64,000 nucleotides of DNA from positions 2,480,001-2,544,000 of the forward strand of contig NC_009441.1 in NCBI RefSeq assembly GCF_000016645.1. Reading direction: 5' to 3'. The DNA comes from Flavobacterium johnsoniae UW101. Its GTDB lineage: Bacteria; Bacteroidota; Bacteroidia; Flavobacteriales; Flavobacteriaceae. Shown here piece by piece: positions 39,701 to 48,600 of the stretch (positions within the stretch are counted from its first letter, which is position 1; each line of letters begins with the position of its first letter). The notes beneath the pieces were generated by a model, which was not told where the DNA came from, made no database searches, and saw nothing but the letters and a program-made list of their open reading frames with translations. The position numbers and the translations under genes were made by a program.

Positions 39701-40943
39701 GCATACTAAGACATATGAAGTCAATGCTCAGAGCCGAGGTACCCTGTATGCAGGAGTTGCTTTTGATGCATCAGTTTGGGAAATCTTCCCTTATTTAATC
39801 TCTGGAGCTTCATTGTATCCTATTCAGGATGATGAGACAAGATTTCAAATAGAAAATCTGGTTTCTTTCTTAAAAACAAATAAGATTACCCATTCTTACA
39901 TTCCTTCAAAAATTTGTCAGGATATAATAGAAGAAAATGTATCAGGGTTAGAGACCAAATTACTAACAGGCGGGGAAGCTTTAGTTTACTCAAAAGATAG
40001 CAATCTGAAAATCTATAATAATTACGGACCTACAGAAAATACAGTAGTGGCTACTTATTATGATTGTCAGTCTAAAACAGATAAAAATGTTCCTATTGGA
40101 AAACCAATATCAAATGTTCAGGTTTATATATTAAACGATAAACTTAACATGCAGCCTGTTGGCGTAATAGGAGAGTTATGTATCTCGGGAGAAAGCCTTT
40201 CTAATGGATATTTGAATAATGAAGAGCTTACAAACGAAAAATTCATTGAAAATCCATTTAAATCTGGTCAAAAAATTTATAAAACAGGTGATTTGGCACG
40301 CTGGTTACCAGATGGGAATATTGAATTTATGGGAAGAATAGATGGTCAGGTAAAAATTCGAGGCTACAGAATAGAATTAGGAGAAATCGAAAAACAACTG
40401 TTATCTCAGGAAGGAATTAAACATTCTGTAGTTCTTGTTAAAGAAATTAAAGGCGAAAAATGTTTAGTAGCTTATTATGTGTCAGATTATGAGCTTGATA
40501 AGAAGATTTTGACCGAAAATCTAAGCAAAATGCTGCCAGATTACATGATACCTGCTTACTATGTACAATTAGATGTTATCCCTTTAACAACAAACGATAA
40601 AGTAGACAGAAAAGCTCTCCCGGATGTAGATGATACTGATTTAATCAGAGAAGAATATATAGCTCCTGATACCGAAGAAGAGTTTAAACTTATTGAAGTC
40701 TGGAAACGAGTTCTGGATATAGACAAAATAGGAGTAAACGACAACTTTTTTGCTCTGGGCGGTAACAGTATTAAAGCAATGATGATTATTGGAGGAATTA
40801 ACAAAACGCTGGGCGTAAAGATAAACTTAGAAACATTCTTTTTAAACCCTACTGTAAAAGCCCTGGCATTAGAAATATCAAACAAAGCCTGGTACGAGTA
40901 TCAATTGAGTGAAGAGAATATATCAGACAAAGTAGTTATTTAA
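30756..40943 (+). CDS. NRPS: C-lobe fragment-A-PCP-C-A-PCP-E-C-A-PCP
   Basis: 3395 residues, three modules. Residues 1-235 resemble only the C-terminal lobe of a C domain, with no HHxxxDG. Then A1 (loop near 407), PCP1 (near 802), C HHIISDGWS (near 989), A2 (near 1455), PCP2 GGDS (near 1849), E (QHLVVDGVSW near 2029, EGHGREE near 2168), a C domain of the D-accepting type (YELSPLQQGLYYH, HHILMDGWC near 2496), A3 (near 2958), PCP3 GGNS (near 3338). Pockets as I read them: A1 DIWEINTDDK, similar to the diaminobutyrate codes I recall; A2 DFWNIGMVHK, identical to the Thr code; A3 DAWYLGNVVK, Leu. So Dab?-D-Thr-Leu. The first His of the E motif is Gln, but the second, catalytic one is kept. The tail SDKVVI resembles those of other PCP-ended NRPS here and should meet the dock of the 42625 protein. 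Confidence 0.95.
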   Translation: MKVLSLKKAKTEEFLNRFLNENQNTDSNTFFEGVHIKSESKTNSQIELDLDVNDVTRIQEICNGSDILMYNFYSCTLSILLQKYEETSIFISRLSQFEDYIENDHEFFVLRHQLDKNENFKGLFSTGKIALLESIENSFDLEIFKDSFLNFQDFKNKIPFGIAVNDTDSDILDIAGTLFVFDFKSNTPSLKIVCKGEMIDNDLLYVFADNFNKLLSEILQNLYEPINKLEFRGNKEQQLLNTINLPETDFSLNKNIIELLAEQCKNQAEKIAISCKEQHITYKELDQKTNKLARYIQNEFSAGKDDLFGIMLSRSINMVSGILSVWKTGSAYVPVAVNLGDDALQHIIENSNLKAVITDDSSVLEQLKRLPIDVPVIDLKAVEPVLKDLSDLPLNVTIGSEDLAYVIYTSGSTGRPKGAMIEHYGMLNHILSKVTEMNIHEESVVAQNAPHTFDISVWQFFAPLAAGATSVIYDEETILEINEFVNSIAKDKVTLLELVPSYLLEILNYLENEDNEITLHLDTLILNAETLTKAMVKRWLDAYPQIPIVNTYGATEVSDDMSHFFMQEVPQSYSVPVMKQPIQNFEVHILDENRERVPVGVKGEIYLAGPCVGRGYFNDEKRTKEAFLNGPIEGITNQKRIYKTGDLARFMPNGTMEFIGRNDNQVKILGHRIELDAIENIMAEIPAVKSVKAIADTNKQMIVLYYVSDSEIDKNFMEEQLLNKLPKYMLPSAFIHMLSFPLTKNGKIDKTKLPTVSLDDLAAKDYAAPQNETQEKLAVIWQEVLKIDKVGITDNFFDLGGHSLLAVRAINRIKKELGLNTSVKVFFENPTIESLSNQLKEEQYSPIEKAGLQSSYPLTTSQHRLWVLSQVEDASLAHNLSMPLQFKGELNAVKLEESFRFLINRHEALRTSFKFDENGELRQFITPIDELDFNLKYIDLSSSTEKETAIQAYLSKENAVAFDLEKAPLVRISLLKSEEKEYVFFMTMHHIISDGWSSVVLFKEMLTIYNSLVEEKEINLPELRIQYKDYANWLNQESQQEHYKKSETYWLDQFSGSLPVIELPGAKKRPVVKTYNGNYLNYQFSKEFTEKLNAFSQKQDATLFMTLMAGVNALLKRYTGQNDIIIGSPIAGRDHSDLENQIGLYLNTLALRTRIGEGFTFLDLLRHEKQLILDGYEHQKYAFDELVDKLEMKRDSSRSALFDIVVVLQNQSKLNNFDNEKLLGIVIEDQKVTHTKAQFDLIFAFMETENLLLSIEYNTDIYDKLFIENLFIHFEKLLLLLIDKPENEIMAADYLSNKEKQQILVDFNDIEAGYPKEKTIVDLFEEQAAKTPDNTALVFENTKLTYSELNEQANQLGHYLREKYKIQPDDLLGIKLDRSEKLIVSILAVLKSGGAYVPIDPSYPESRKEYIEKDSNCKVIIDEAELEKFSSEKNKYSKANLDQYIKSNNLAYVIYTSGTTGNPKGSLLEHKNVVRLFFTDKPLFDFNEDDVWTMFHSYSFDFSVWEIYGALLYGGKLVVVSKELAQNTPGFVELIYNESVTILNQTPLAFYNFIECEKVCPKRDLKLRYIIFGGEALNPAMLSSWHNKYPDAKLINMYGITETTVHVTYKEIGKKEIDLGQSNIGKPIPTLSCLILDEFKNIVPAGVIGEMYIGGSGLARGYLNRPELTAERFIVNPFNPEERLYKTGDLGRWQTDGNIEYIGRIDNQVKIRGHRIELGEIEAVLLGYSSDIRQFVVDTCELNGDKILVAYYVSDTEVDKASLRSYIQQQLPEYMVPNFFVAMDAIPLTGNGKVDRKLLPGVIESDLIKTEYTAPRNEEEKALVEVWTEVLKYEKIGVKDNFYNLGGDSIKSILIISKLKQRGYVLKIDNILRNPVLEDLARFVVTITNNIEQIETTGEVELTPIQHYFFETETIPNKNHYNQSVLLKSKEELEPSVLERSIASLVKHHDALRMVYKQTDTSWEQFNEDASDVHYKINFYDLREESDQLSALNKLGNELQSSFDISSGVLVHVGHFRMSDGDRLALIIQHLVVDGVSWRILLEDLSNLYDSYKSDSEVKLPAKTDSFQRWAYLQKDFAKSREMQLQRKYWEEISKEQVPVLSTDYDQESETVSIDTKKGFVLDRLITEKLQTQVHNVYNTEINDILLTGLGQAIQEVFDVSKTAVKMEGHGREEIIDGVDIGRTVGWFTSIYPFVLNVSGNNPLVSVKESLRKIPNKGIGYGILNYLDAPFESSLLPSVQFNYLGDFGSNSGESDNETIFEFAGESIGSSIDIKNSQSTILLDVSGMMVAGELNINIGYSAKKYSQETIDRLTDAYQNKLVKLITELSQTKESQLTPSDLTYSNLSYEELVQLNKDNNIEDVYELSPLQQGLYYHWLVDKTSPMYFEQMSYSLNAKGLSIESVRKAFNELISRYSVLRTAFVNNLAELPLQVVYKSAEGHFSHEKVVKNDNETIENFIERRKKEDRASGFNFEEPSLMRLKVLELEDDHFVFIWSHHHILMDGWCMSILINDFGNIIDAISSNKSIDQPKPVKYSEYIKWLSKVDKEESLNYWKNYLDGLETIIDIPFKKKQPLKFEVKHFNFDINGELYQRISQLCQEIGITVNTFVQGVWGYLLSRYNNTQDVVFGSVVSGRPGELSGVEEIVGLFINTIPVRLKYTNNDTPKSLLKQLQSEAIKSASHHYMNLSDVQSQSILGVELIKNLMVFENYFVQETAADTSEEYHDKQTINVEEVKTFEQTNYDFTIIVNPSNSELKIDFSYNSEAFEKEAIKNISQHFINIVEQFSKEDDVKLGDVVYLTEDEKHKILVDFNDTESAFPKDKTVIELFEEQVKKAPDNIAVSFEDCILTYRELDNLTDKMAGFLTAHSDIKKGDLAAIKLERSEYLIVSILAVLKIGATYVPLDVNYPENRINTIVEETKAKVLIDQQIINDFNLNKENLSAVKLNIDRSSDDLAYVIYTSGSTGTPKGVMISNKSLVNLCFWHTKTYEVNAQSRGTLYAGVAFDASVWEIFPYLISGASLYPIQDDETRFQIENLVSFLKTNKITHSYIPSKICQDIIEENVSGLETKLLTGGEALVYSKDSNLKIYNNYGPTENTVVATYYDCQSKTDKNVPIGKPISNVQVYILNDKLNMQPVGVIGELCISGESLSNGYLNNEELTNEKFIENPFKSGQKIYKTGDLARWLPDGNIEFMGRIDGQVKIRGYRIELGEIEKQLLSQEGIKHSVVLVKEIKGEKCLVAYYVSDYELDKKILTENLSKMLPDYMIPAYYVQLDVIPLTTNDKVDRKALPDVDDTDLIREEYIAPDTEEEFKLIEVWKRVLDIDKIGVNDNFFALGGNSIKAMMIIGGINKTLGVKINLETFFLNPTVKALALEISNKAWYEYQLSEENISDKVVI
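36445..37725 (+). repeat. E-domain repeat copy 1 (pairs with 45971-47254)
   Basis: DNA coding for an epimerization domain, closely matching the E domain of the 42625-48603 gene. Between 36495 and 36631 I find one difference over 137 bases compared with 46021-46157; similarity falls off further on but stays high. The offset is constant at 9526 until a 3 bp insertion near the VxVKES block. Recent gene conversion or duplication is the likely cause. Confidence 0.85.
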
Positions 40944-40963
40944 TAAGTAAAAAATCGAATAAA

Positions 40964-42571
40964 ATGGAACTAAATACAAATCAATATTATTTAAAATTAA
41001 ACGTAGCAATTGAATCGTTAGTAGATAAATGGTATGCTTGGTCATACTTAATATCGCCTGCAACTGCAGCAATGAACATAAAAGACAGACATTTAAAAAT
41101 CATGGAATCCTATATCAAGAATCCTAGTGTACATGCCGCTGCTGTCGAAAATCCTAAAATGTTAGGCGGACCATTTATTGATTATAAAGGAAAAAGAGTA
41201 GATGAAATTAAGTCTCTATACGATGAAACCTTAGAAAAAAGAGCTGATTTACTAGAGTTAAGAGAAGCAATTTTAGAACTAAATGAAATATTAAGAAAAG
41301 AAGCCAAAGGATATTCTTTAAACCTTTTATATGACAAAGTTCCTGAAATTTTAAAAGGTTATGTTGAGTTATATTATGACCTTAACAATAATCCAAATTT
41401 CAGATTTTTTGAAAATTTATTGTATAAAAGTAAATATTACGATGAGTCAGCACAAACGATCTCTTTACAATTAGTAGAAGCAGATGACTCCCGTTCTTTT
41501 GTTTTAAGTACGCCAAGATTAGATGACGATAATTTAGTTCACTTAGATATACCATTTAAATCAGAAGTTATAGATGAACTTTTTAAAATGAAAGAAACTC
41601 CAAATGATTACAATAAAATAAAACAACTTTTAGGAGTAAGTGATAATCAGGAAGAATTGTTTAAACAATTTTTTACAAAAGAAGCACCGCCAAAATTTAC
41701 AAAATATAGTGGTTCTGGAGTTAGAACAAGATATTTTGGACATGCATGTGTTCTGGTAGAAACAAATGAGATTTCTATTCTTGTTGATCCGGTAATTAGT
41801 TATGACGGATACGAAAAAGAAGTTAACAGATATACAATCAGCGATTTACCGGATCAAATAGATTATGTATTGATAACACATAATCATCAGGATCATATAT
41901 TGTTAGAGACTTTATTACAGTTAAGACATCGTATCAAACATATAATTGTTCCCAGCAGCGGAAAAGGAAACCTGCAGGATCCAAGTATCAAAATGATGTT
42001 TAATGCCATTGGTTTTAACAATGTAATCCAATTAGACGAAATGCAAAATATTGAAATGCATGGCTGTACTATAACCGGATTACCATTTTTAGGAGAACAT
42101 TCGGATATCGATATTAGAAGTAAATTATGCTATCATATTGCATTGCATAATGATTTAAAAATTCTATTTACAGCAGACTCCTGCAATATTGAACCTAAAA
42201 TTTATCAAAAAATCCATGAAGTTCTTGGAGATGCAGATGTTTTATTTTTAGGTATGGAATGCGATGGAGCACCTCTTTCCTGGCTTTATGGGCCATTAAT
42301 GCCGGAAAAATTAGACAGGGAAAAAGATTTATCCAGAAGATTAGCAGGTTGTGACAGCAAGCAGGGAATGTCACTGGTTGATATTTTTAAACCAAGAAAT
42401 GTCTTTGTTTATGCAATGGGATTAGAGCCTTGGCTGGAATTTATCAGTTCAATTAAATATACAGATGAGTCACGTCCTATTGTAGAATCTAACCAGCTTG
42501 TAGCAGAATGCATAGAAAGAGGTATAGATGCAGAAAGACTGTTTGGAGAAAAAACTATTGAGTATAAATAA
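40964..42571 (+). CDS. CmlA-like diiron amino-acid beta-hydroxylase (metallo-beta-lactamase fold)
   Basis: 535 residues: a long N-terminal domain (1-240) without motifs I recognise, then a metallo-beta-lactamase domain with FGHACVLVE near 260 and THNHQDH (H306, H308, D310, H311), E378 in FLGEH and D405 in FTADS. The size and the spacing from the HxHxDH block to the Glu match, as I remember them, those of CmlA of chloramphenicol biosynthesis (532 aa; H305/H307/D309/H310, E377). CmlA is a diiron oxygenase that beta-hydroxylates an amino acid held on an NRPS carrier. The place between two NRPS genes, 20 and 53 bp from its neighbours, fits tailoring of a tethered residue. Candidates are Leu of the protein before it or the hydrophobic residue of the one after. 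A plain hydrolase is the alternative; the large N-terminal domain speaks against it. Confidence 0.8.
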   Translation: MELNTNQYYLKLNVAIESLVDKWYAWSYLISPATAAMNIKDRHLKIMESYIKNPSVHAAAVENPKMLGGPFIDYKGKRVDEIKSLYDETLEKRADLLELREAILELNEILRKEAKGYSLNLLYDKVPEILKGYVELYYDLNNNPNFRFFENLLYKSKYYDESAQTISLQLVEADDSRSFVLSTPRLDDDNLVHLDIPFKSEVIDELFKMKETPNDYNKIKQLLGVSDNQEELFKQFFTKEAPPKFTKYSGSGVRTRYFGHACVLVETNEISILVDPVISYDGYEKEVNRYTISDLPDQIDYVLITHNHQDHILLETLLQLRHRIKHIIVPSSGKGNLQDPSIKMMFNAIGFNNVIQLDEMQNIEMHGCTITGLPFLGEHSDIDIRSKLCYHIALHNDLKILFTADSCNIEPKIYQKIHEVLGDADVLFLGMECDGAPLSWLYGPLMPEKLDREKDLSRRLAGCDSKQGMSLVDIFKPRNVFVYAMGLEPWLEFISSIKYTDESRPIVESNQLVAECIERGIDAERLFGEKTIEYK

Positions 42572-42624
42572 AAAAGATGCTGAATGCTTTTTCTAATTAA
42601 TAAATCTTAAAAATAAAATTTGTC

Positions 42625-45600
42625 ATGAAAAATCATATAAATAATCTGCTTAACAAATTAAAGGAACACCATATTTACATAAAACTTAATGATGAGGAAA
42701 ACATCGAAGTTGCTGCCGATAAAGGTAAGATTCCAGCAGAAATGATTAATGAAATTAAAGAGAACAAAGAAGAGATTATTCTTTATTTAAAATCTTTAAA
42801 AAAAGAATCACGAACCAAAATAGAAAAAGCACAGCAGTCTGATAATTATGCTGTTTCATCAGCACAAAGAAGATTGTGGATTGTTTGCCAGAACGAAGAA
42901 GCTTCTATTTCATTCAATATGCCGGCCTCTAAAATTTTAGAAGGGGTAAAAAACAAATTGTATTTATTGAAAGCAATAGATTCTGTTATTGACCGACATG
43001 AAATACTAAGAACAGTTTTTAATGAAAATGAAAATGGTGAGTTAAAGCAATACATCTTAGATCGAAATACTTTAAATTTTAAAATTGATTATAAAGATTT
43101 TAGAAACGAAACCAACATTCAGTCTGCAGTGGCAGATTATATAAAAGAAGATTCATTTAAGCCCTTTGATTTAATCAATGGGCCATTACTTAGAGCATCA
43201 CTTTTGCAGACAGCAGAAGAAGAATACTGTTTTTACTATAACATGCACCACATTATTAGCGACGAGTGGTCGCTGGGCATATTAGAAAAAGAAGTTCTGG
43301 CTTACTATGAATCCTATCTTACAGAAACAATAGTTAATTTACCAGAATTGCAAATTCAGTATAAAGACTATTCTGTTTGGGAAGATGCTCTATTAGTGAG
43401 CGACGAAATGAAAGGACACAAAGAATTTTGGAAAGAAAATTTAAGCGGTGATTTAGCAGCTTTAAATCTGCCTTCAAATAAAAAGAGACCAAAATTTAGA
43501 ACATACAACGGCTGTCATTTTCAAACTAATATAGCTCCGGAAAGTATTAAAAATTTAAAACACATAATTCAAAAAGAAGAAGGAAGTGTTTTCATGGGAT
43601 TATTATCAGTTTTAAAAATACTTTTATACAAGTATACTAATGAAAAAAATATAATTCTTGGCTTCCCAATGGCCGGAAGAGAAGATTACGAGCTTGAAAA
43701 TCAAATAGGTTTTTATATTAAAACTCTGGTGCTCAAAAATCATCTTTCTCCAGAAGACAGTTTTGTCAAATTTTTTAAAGAAGTTAAGAAAAATACTTTA
43801 GCAGCCTTTAAACATCAGGATTATCCGTTTGATGAGTTAGTGAGCGATTTAAACCTAAATCATGATCCGGGAAGAACTCCTGTTTATGATATGTCATTTA
43901 CGTTTCACGACAGTAGTTCAAACAATTATGCAGAAACGCAGTATAATGTAATTAAAACTCTAGGAACAGGAAAATGTAAACATGATATCGAATTTCACTT
44001 TCAGGAAATAAATGACTACGTTTCTTTTTCAATGAATTTTAATACAGATATTTATGAACCTGAAATGATAAAACGCTTTATGGCTCATTACAGCAGCATT
44101 TTATCTCAAATTTCAAATAATCCTGAGATTCCTGTTAAAGACATCAGCTTCTTATCTGAAGATGAAAAACAACAATTGCTGCATGAATTTAATTCTTATA
44201 AAGCCGATTATTCAATGCATAAAACAGCAGTTGAATTATTTGACAGACAGGTTAAAAACGCACCAGATAATATTGCTGTTACTTTTACTGACAAGAAACT
44301 AACTTACAAAGAACTAGATACATTATCTAATTCTCTGGCTCAAACTTTACAAAATAAGTTTAATATTAAAAAAAATGATTTTATAGGTGTACACTTAACC
44401 AAAAGTGAATTATCTATTGTTTCTATTTTAGGAATATTAAAAGCAGGAGGAGTTTATGTGCCTATTGATACAGAATTACCAAGCAATAGAAAGCTTTATA
44501 TAGCTCAAGATGCAGATTTGAAATTATTAATTACCGAAACTGCTTTTATTTTTGACCTGGATTTTTACCAGGGTGATATTTTTTCGATAGATGTAGAACT
44601 GGATACAAATCCGGAAGAAAATATTTATCAGGATGTAAACCTGCTTCCGGCTGATTTGGCTTATGTAATTTATACTTCAGGATCAACAGGAAATCCAAAA
44701 GGAGTTATGATAAAACATTCTGGGTTAATAAATACAGCTGTTTCACAAATAGAACTTTTTAAACCCTATAACTGCTCAAATTGGCTGCAATACTCATCAC
44801 ATTCGTTTGATGCTTCGATTTATGAAATTTTTATTTCACTTCTTGGAGGACATTCTTTGTTTATTTTAAATGAAGAAACACGCAAAGATGTAAAATTGTT
44901 TGAAAGCTATGTTGTCGAAAATAATATAGATATTTCTATTCTGCCTCCGGCATTTTTTAAAATGCTTGATGTTCAATCTTTAAAAGGATTTAAAGTTTTA
45001 ATAACAGGAGGAGAATCAGCAGTTTATGATAAAGTAGCAGAGTTTGTTCAGCACGGAAATTTCTTTAATGCATACGGCCCTACAGAAGTATGCGTTTTAG
45101 GAACAATATCTAAAATAGAAAAAGGATCTGAATTATTATCTAAAACTGTACCTATTGGTAAACCTATAGCTAATACTGAAGTTTACATTTTAGACGAATA
45201 TCTTAATTTATTGCCAGAAGGAGCAATTGGAGAAATTTATATTACAGGTGCCGGATTAGCCAGAGGATATTTGAACAGACCCGAATTAACCGCTGAAAAA
45301 TTTATACCTAACCCATATAAGGAAGGTGAAATTATGTACAAAACCGGTGATTTAGGAAAATGGCTGGCAGATGGAAATATAGAATATACAGGAAGAATCG
45401 ACGAACAAGTAAAAATAAGAGGCTATCGAATTGAATTAGAAGAGATAGAAAAACATCTTTCTTTACAGGATGAGGTTAAGCATGCCGTTGTTGTGGTTAA
45501 AGAAAATCAAGATGATAAGTATCTGGTCGCTTATTATGTTTCTGATGTTGAATTAGATAAAAGAAAGCTGCAGGCAGCGTTAGGTAAAATATTGCCAGAA

Positions 45601-48600
45601 TACATGATTCCGGGGTATTTTGTTCAGGTAGAATCTATTCTAATGAACACAAGCGGTAAAGTCGATAGAAAAGCACTTCCAGACGTTGTTGAAAGTGATT
45701 TAATAAAAGAAGAATACATAGCACCAAGAACATCAGAAGAAAAACTGCTTGCGGCCGCATGGTCTGAAGTTTTGAAATATGAAAAAATTGGAGTAAAGGA
45801 CAGTTTTTTCAATCTTGGAGGAGATTCTATAAAATCAATCATGCTGATTTCTCGTTTAAAACAACAAGGTTATGTTATAAAAGTAGAACAAATATTAAGA
45901 CAACCCGTATTAGAAGATTTAGCTAAACTGGTAGAAATAAATACTATTGCTGTTGACCAAAAAGAAGTGGCAGGCGAAGTAGAATTAACACCAATTCAGT
46001 ACTACTTTTTTGAGACAGAAACCATACCAAACAAAAATCATTACAATCAGTCCGTACTGTTAAAAAGTAAAGAAGAGCTGGAACCATCTGTACTAGAGCG
46101 TTCAATTGCTTCTTTAGTAAAACATCATGATGCTTTGCGAATGGTTTATAAACAAACAAATACGAGATGGGAACAGTCTAATGAAGATGCTTTAAACGCT
46201 CATTATAAAATTAGTTTTTATGATTTAAGAGATGAATCAGATCAATTAGCAGCTTTAAACAAACTAGGAAATGAACTTCAGGCTTCATTTGATATCAGCT
46301 CAGGAGTTTTGGTTCATGTTGGACATTTTAGAATGTCAGACGGAGACAGACTGGCTTTAATAATTCATCATTTAGTTGTCGATGGTGTATCATGGCGTAT
46401 TCTGTTGGAAGATTTATCAAGTCTGTATGGCTCATATCAATCAGATAACGAAGTTAAATTACCAGCAAAAACAGACTCATTTCAACGTTGGGCATCCTTG
46501 CAGAAAGATTTTGCAAAAAGCACAGAAATGCAGTCAGAGAGAATCTATTGGGAAGAAATGAGCGAAGAGTTAATCCCTTTATTGCCATCTGATTATGAAC
46601 CATCTGCTAAAACCCTGAAAATTGATAAAAGAAATGTCTTTGCATTAGATAATGCTATTACAGAGAAATTACAAACCCAGGTTCATGATGTATACAATAC
46701 AGAAATAAACGATATTCTATTGACTGGTTTAGGATTAGCAGTCCAGGAAGTTTTTGGAATAAGTAAAAGTGTTGTAAAAATGGAAGGCCACGGCCGTGAG
46801 GAAATCATCGAAGGAGTAGATATTGGTCGTACAGTTGGTTGGTTTACAAGTGTATATCCTTTTGTTTTAGATGTTCAGGATAAAACAAATCAAGTTACTG
46901 CAGTAAAAGAATCTCTGCGCAAAATTCCAAATAAAGGAATAGGTTACGGTATTTTACATTATTTAGATAAACCATTTAGTAATGAACTAATTCCAAGCAT
47001 TCAGTTTAATTATTTAGGAGATTTTGGCGCAAATGCGGGAAAAACTGATAATAAAGTTATGTTTGAATTTTCTTCAGAAGGTATTGGTTCATCAATTGAT
47101 ATTCGAAACAGCGAAAGCAGTATTTTATTAGACATATCAGGAATGATGGTTGCAGGAGGTTTAAGCTTATCAATAGGATATTCAAGCGAAAGATACTCAG
47201 CACAAACCATTCAAAAACTAAGTGATTCTTATCAAAATAAATTAGAGAATTTAATCGAAACTCTGGCTTTAAAGTCAGCTGAAAAGATACATACTGTTAC
47301 TGATACAGAGAAAAAATCTGGATGGTTTTATGGTGATTTAGTTGAATTGTCTCCAAATCAAATTAGATTTTATAAATCTCAATACGCCTGTGTAACTATA
47401 AAAGAAACAATGCCTGATTTTGATAGAAATTCATTTGAAAAGAATTTTAGAGAATTTCTTTTAGGCATTCCAGCCTTGTCTATGAAACTGGAAAAAATAG
47501 ACAATAAAGTTTTTCAGCGATATATCCATCCGGATGATGTAGAAATGGAAATCTTAATTCAAGATGTTTCTTTTGCTGAGCAGGAAGAGATTTTAAAAAT
47601 AGAAGATAATTTTTTAGGAAGACCTTATGATCTCGAAAATGAAGCACTTATAAGATGTTTGGTTTTACAGCAGGAAGCACATACCAATGATGCCGGAATA
47701 ACTTTAAAGATACATCATTCATTATTAGATCAATATTCTGTCGATAAAATCTATCAGGAGCTTTGCAGTTATTTTCAAGGAAAAGGAAGACTGAATAATT
47801 ACAATCATCCTTTTGATTTTATAATTAAAAAGAGAGAATTTTTATCATCTGATGAAGGTGTAAGAGAAAGAGAATACTGGAAAGAAACACTCCAAAAAGC
47901 ACCATTGCATTTTAATGATTCGAAGAATAAAAAAGAGTCAGTAAATATAATTCAGGAAGTAACTATTACAAGCGACAGATTTGACGGCATAAAAAAAGCA
48001 GCAAAGCAGAATAATCTTCCTATAAGTGCTTTTTTTATTGGGTTTTATGAGATGATTTTAAACGCTCTTAACATCGAAAACAAAGGATTGTACAGTTTCT
48101 TAGTTAATGGCAGGGAGCAGGAAATCCAAGGTATGGATCTAAATCAGATACTGGGAGTTACAGATAATGCTCTGCCAATTTCATATCATGGAGATCATCA
48201 AACAATGAGTCTGGAATTTATTTTAGAAACGTATATTAAATATCTTCAAAACAGAACATATCAAAGAATTCCATACGAAACCATAAGACAAGATGTAATG
48301 GAAATCTCAGGATATGACATCGACCAGAATGTAATTGGATATTTAAATTTATTTGTTAGAGAAGGAAGTTTAAATTCTAAAAGAGAGATTAACGAAAACG
48401 GAAAAATTTATTCTGAAAAATTCCTGGACTTTTATGGAGTAAATCTGGAGTGTGAAATATTTGAAGACGGGATTTTCCTAAAACTAATATCTGCACAGAA
48501 TATCTATCAGGAAAAGCAGGATGTAATTTCGTTAGATAATTTTCTACAGGACTTATACGAAGGAATTGAAATTAACCAGAATTCCGAAATCAATACTTTT

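Noticed and set aside
40964..42571. Annotation as a plain metallo-beta-lactamase or antibiotic resistance hydrolase
   Set aside because: The large N-terminal domain, the CmlA-like length and the operon position favour an NRPS hydroxylase.
42572..42624. Hairpin-like AAAAAG/CTTTTT pairing after the hydroxylase gene
   Set aside because: Only 6 bp of A-T rich stem; too weak, and dock-tail matching suggests that the next gene is co-expressed.
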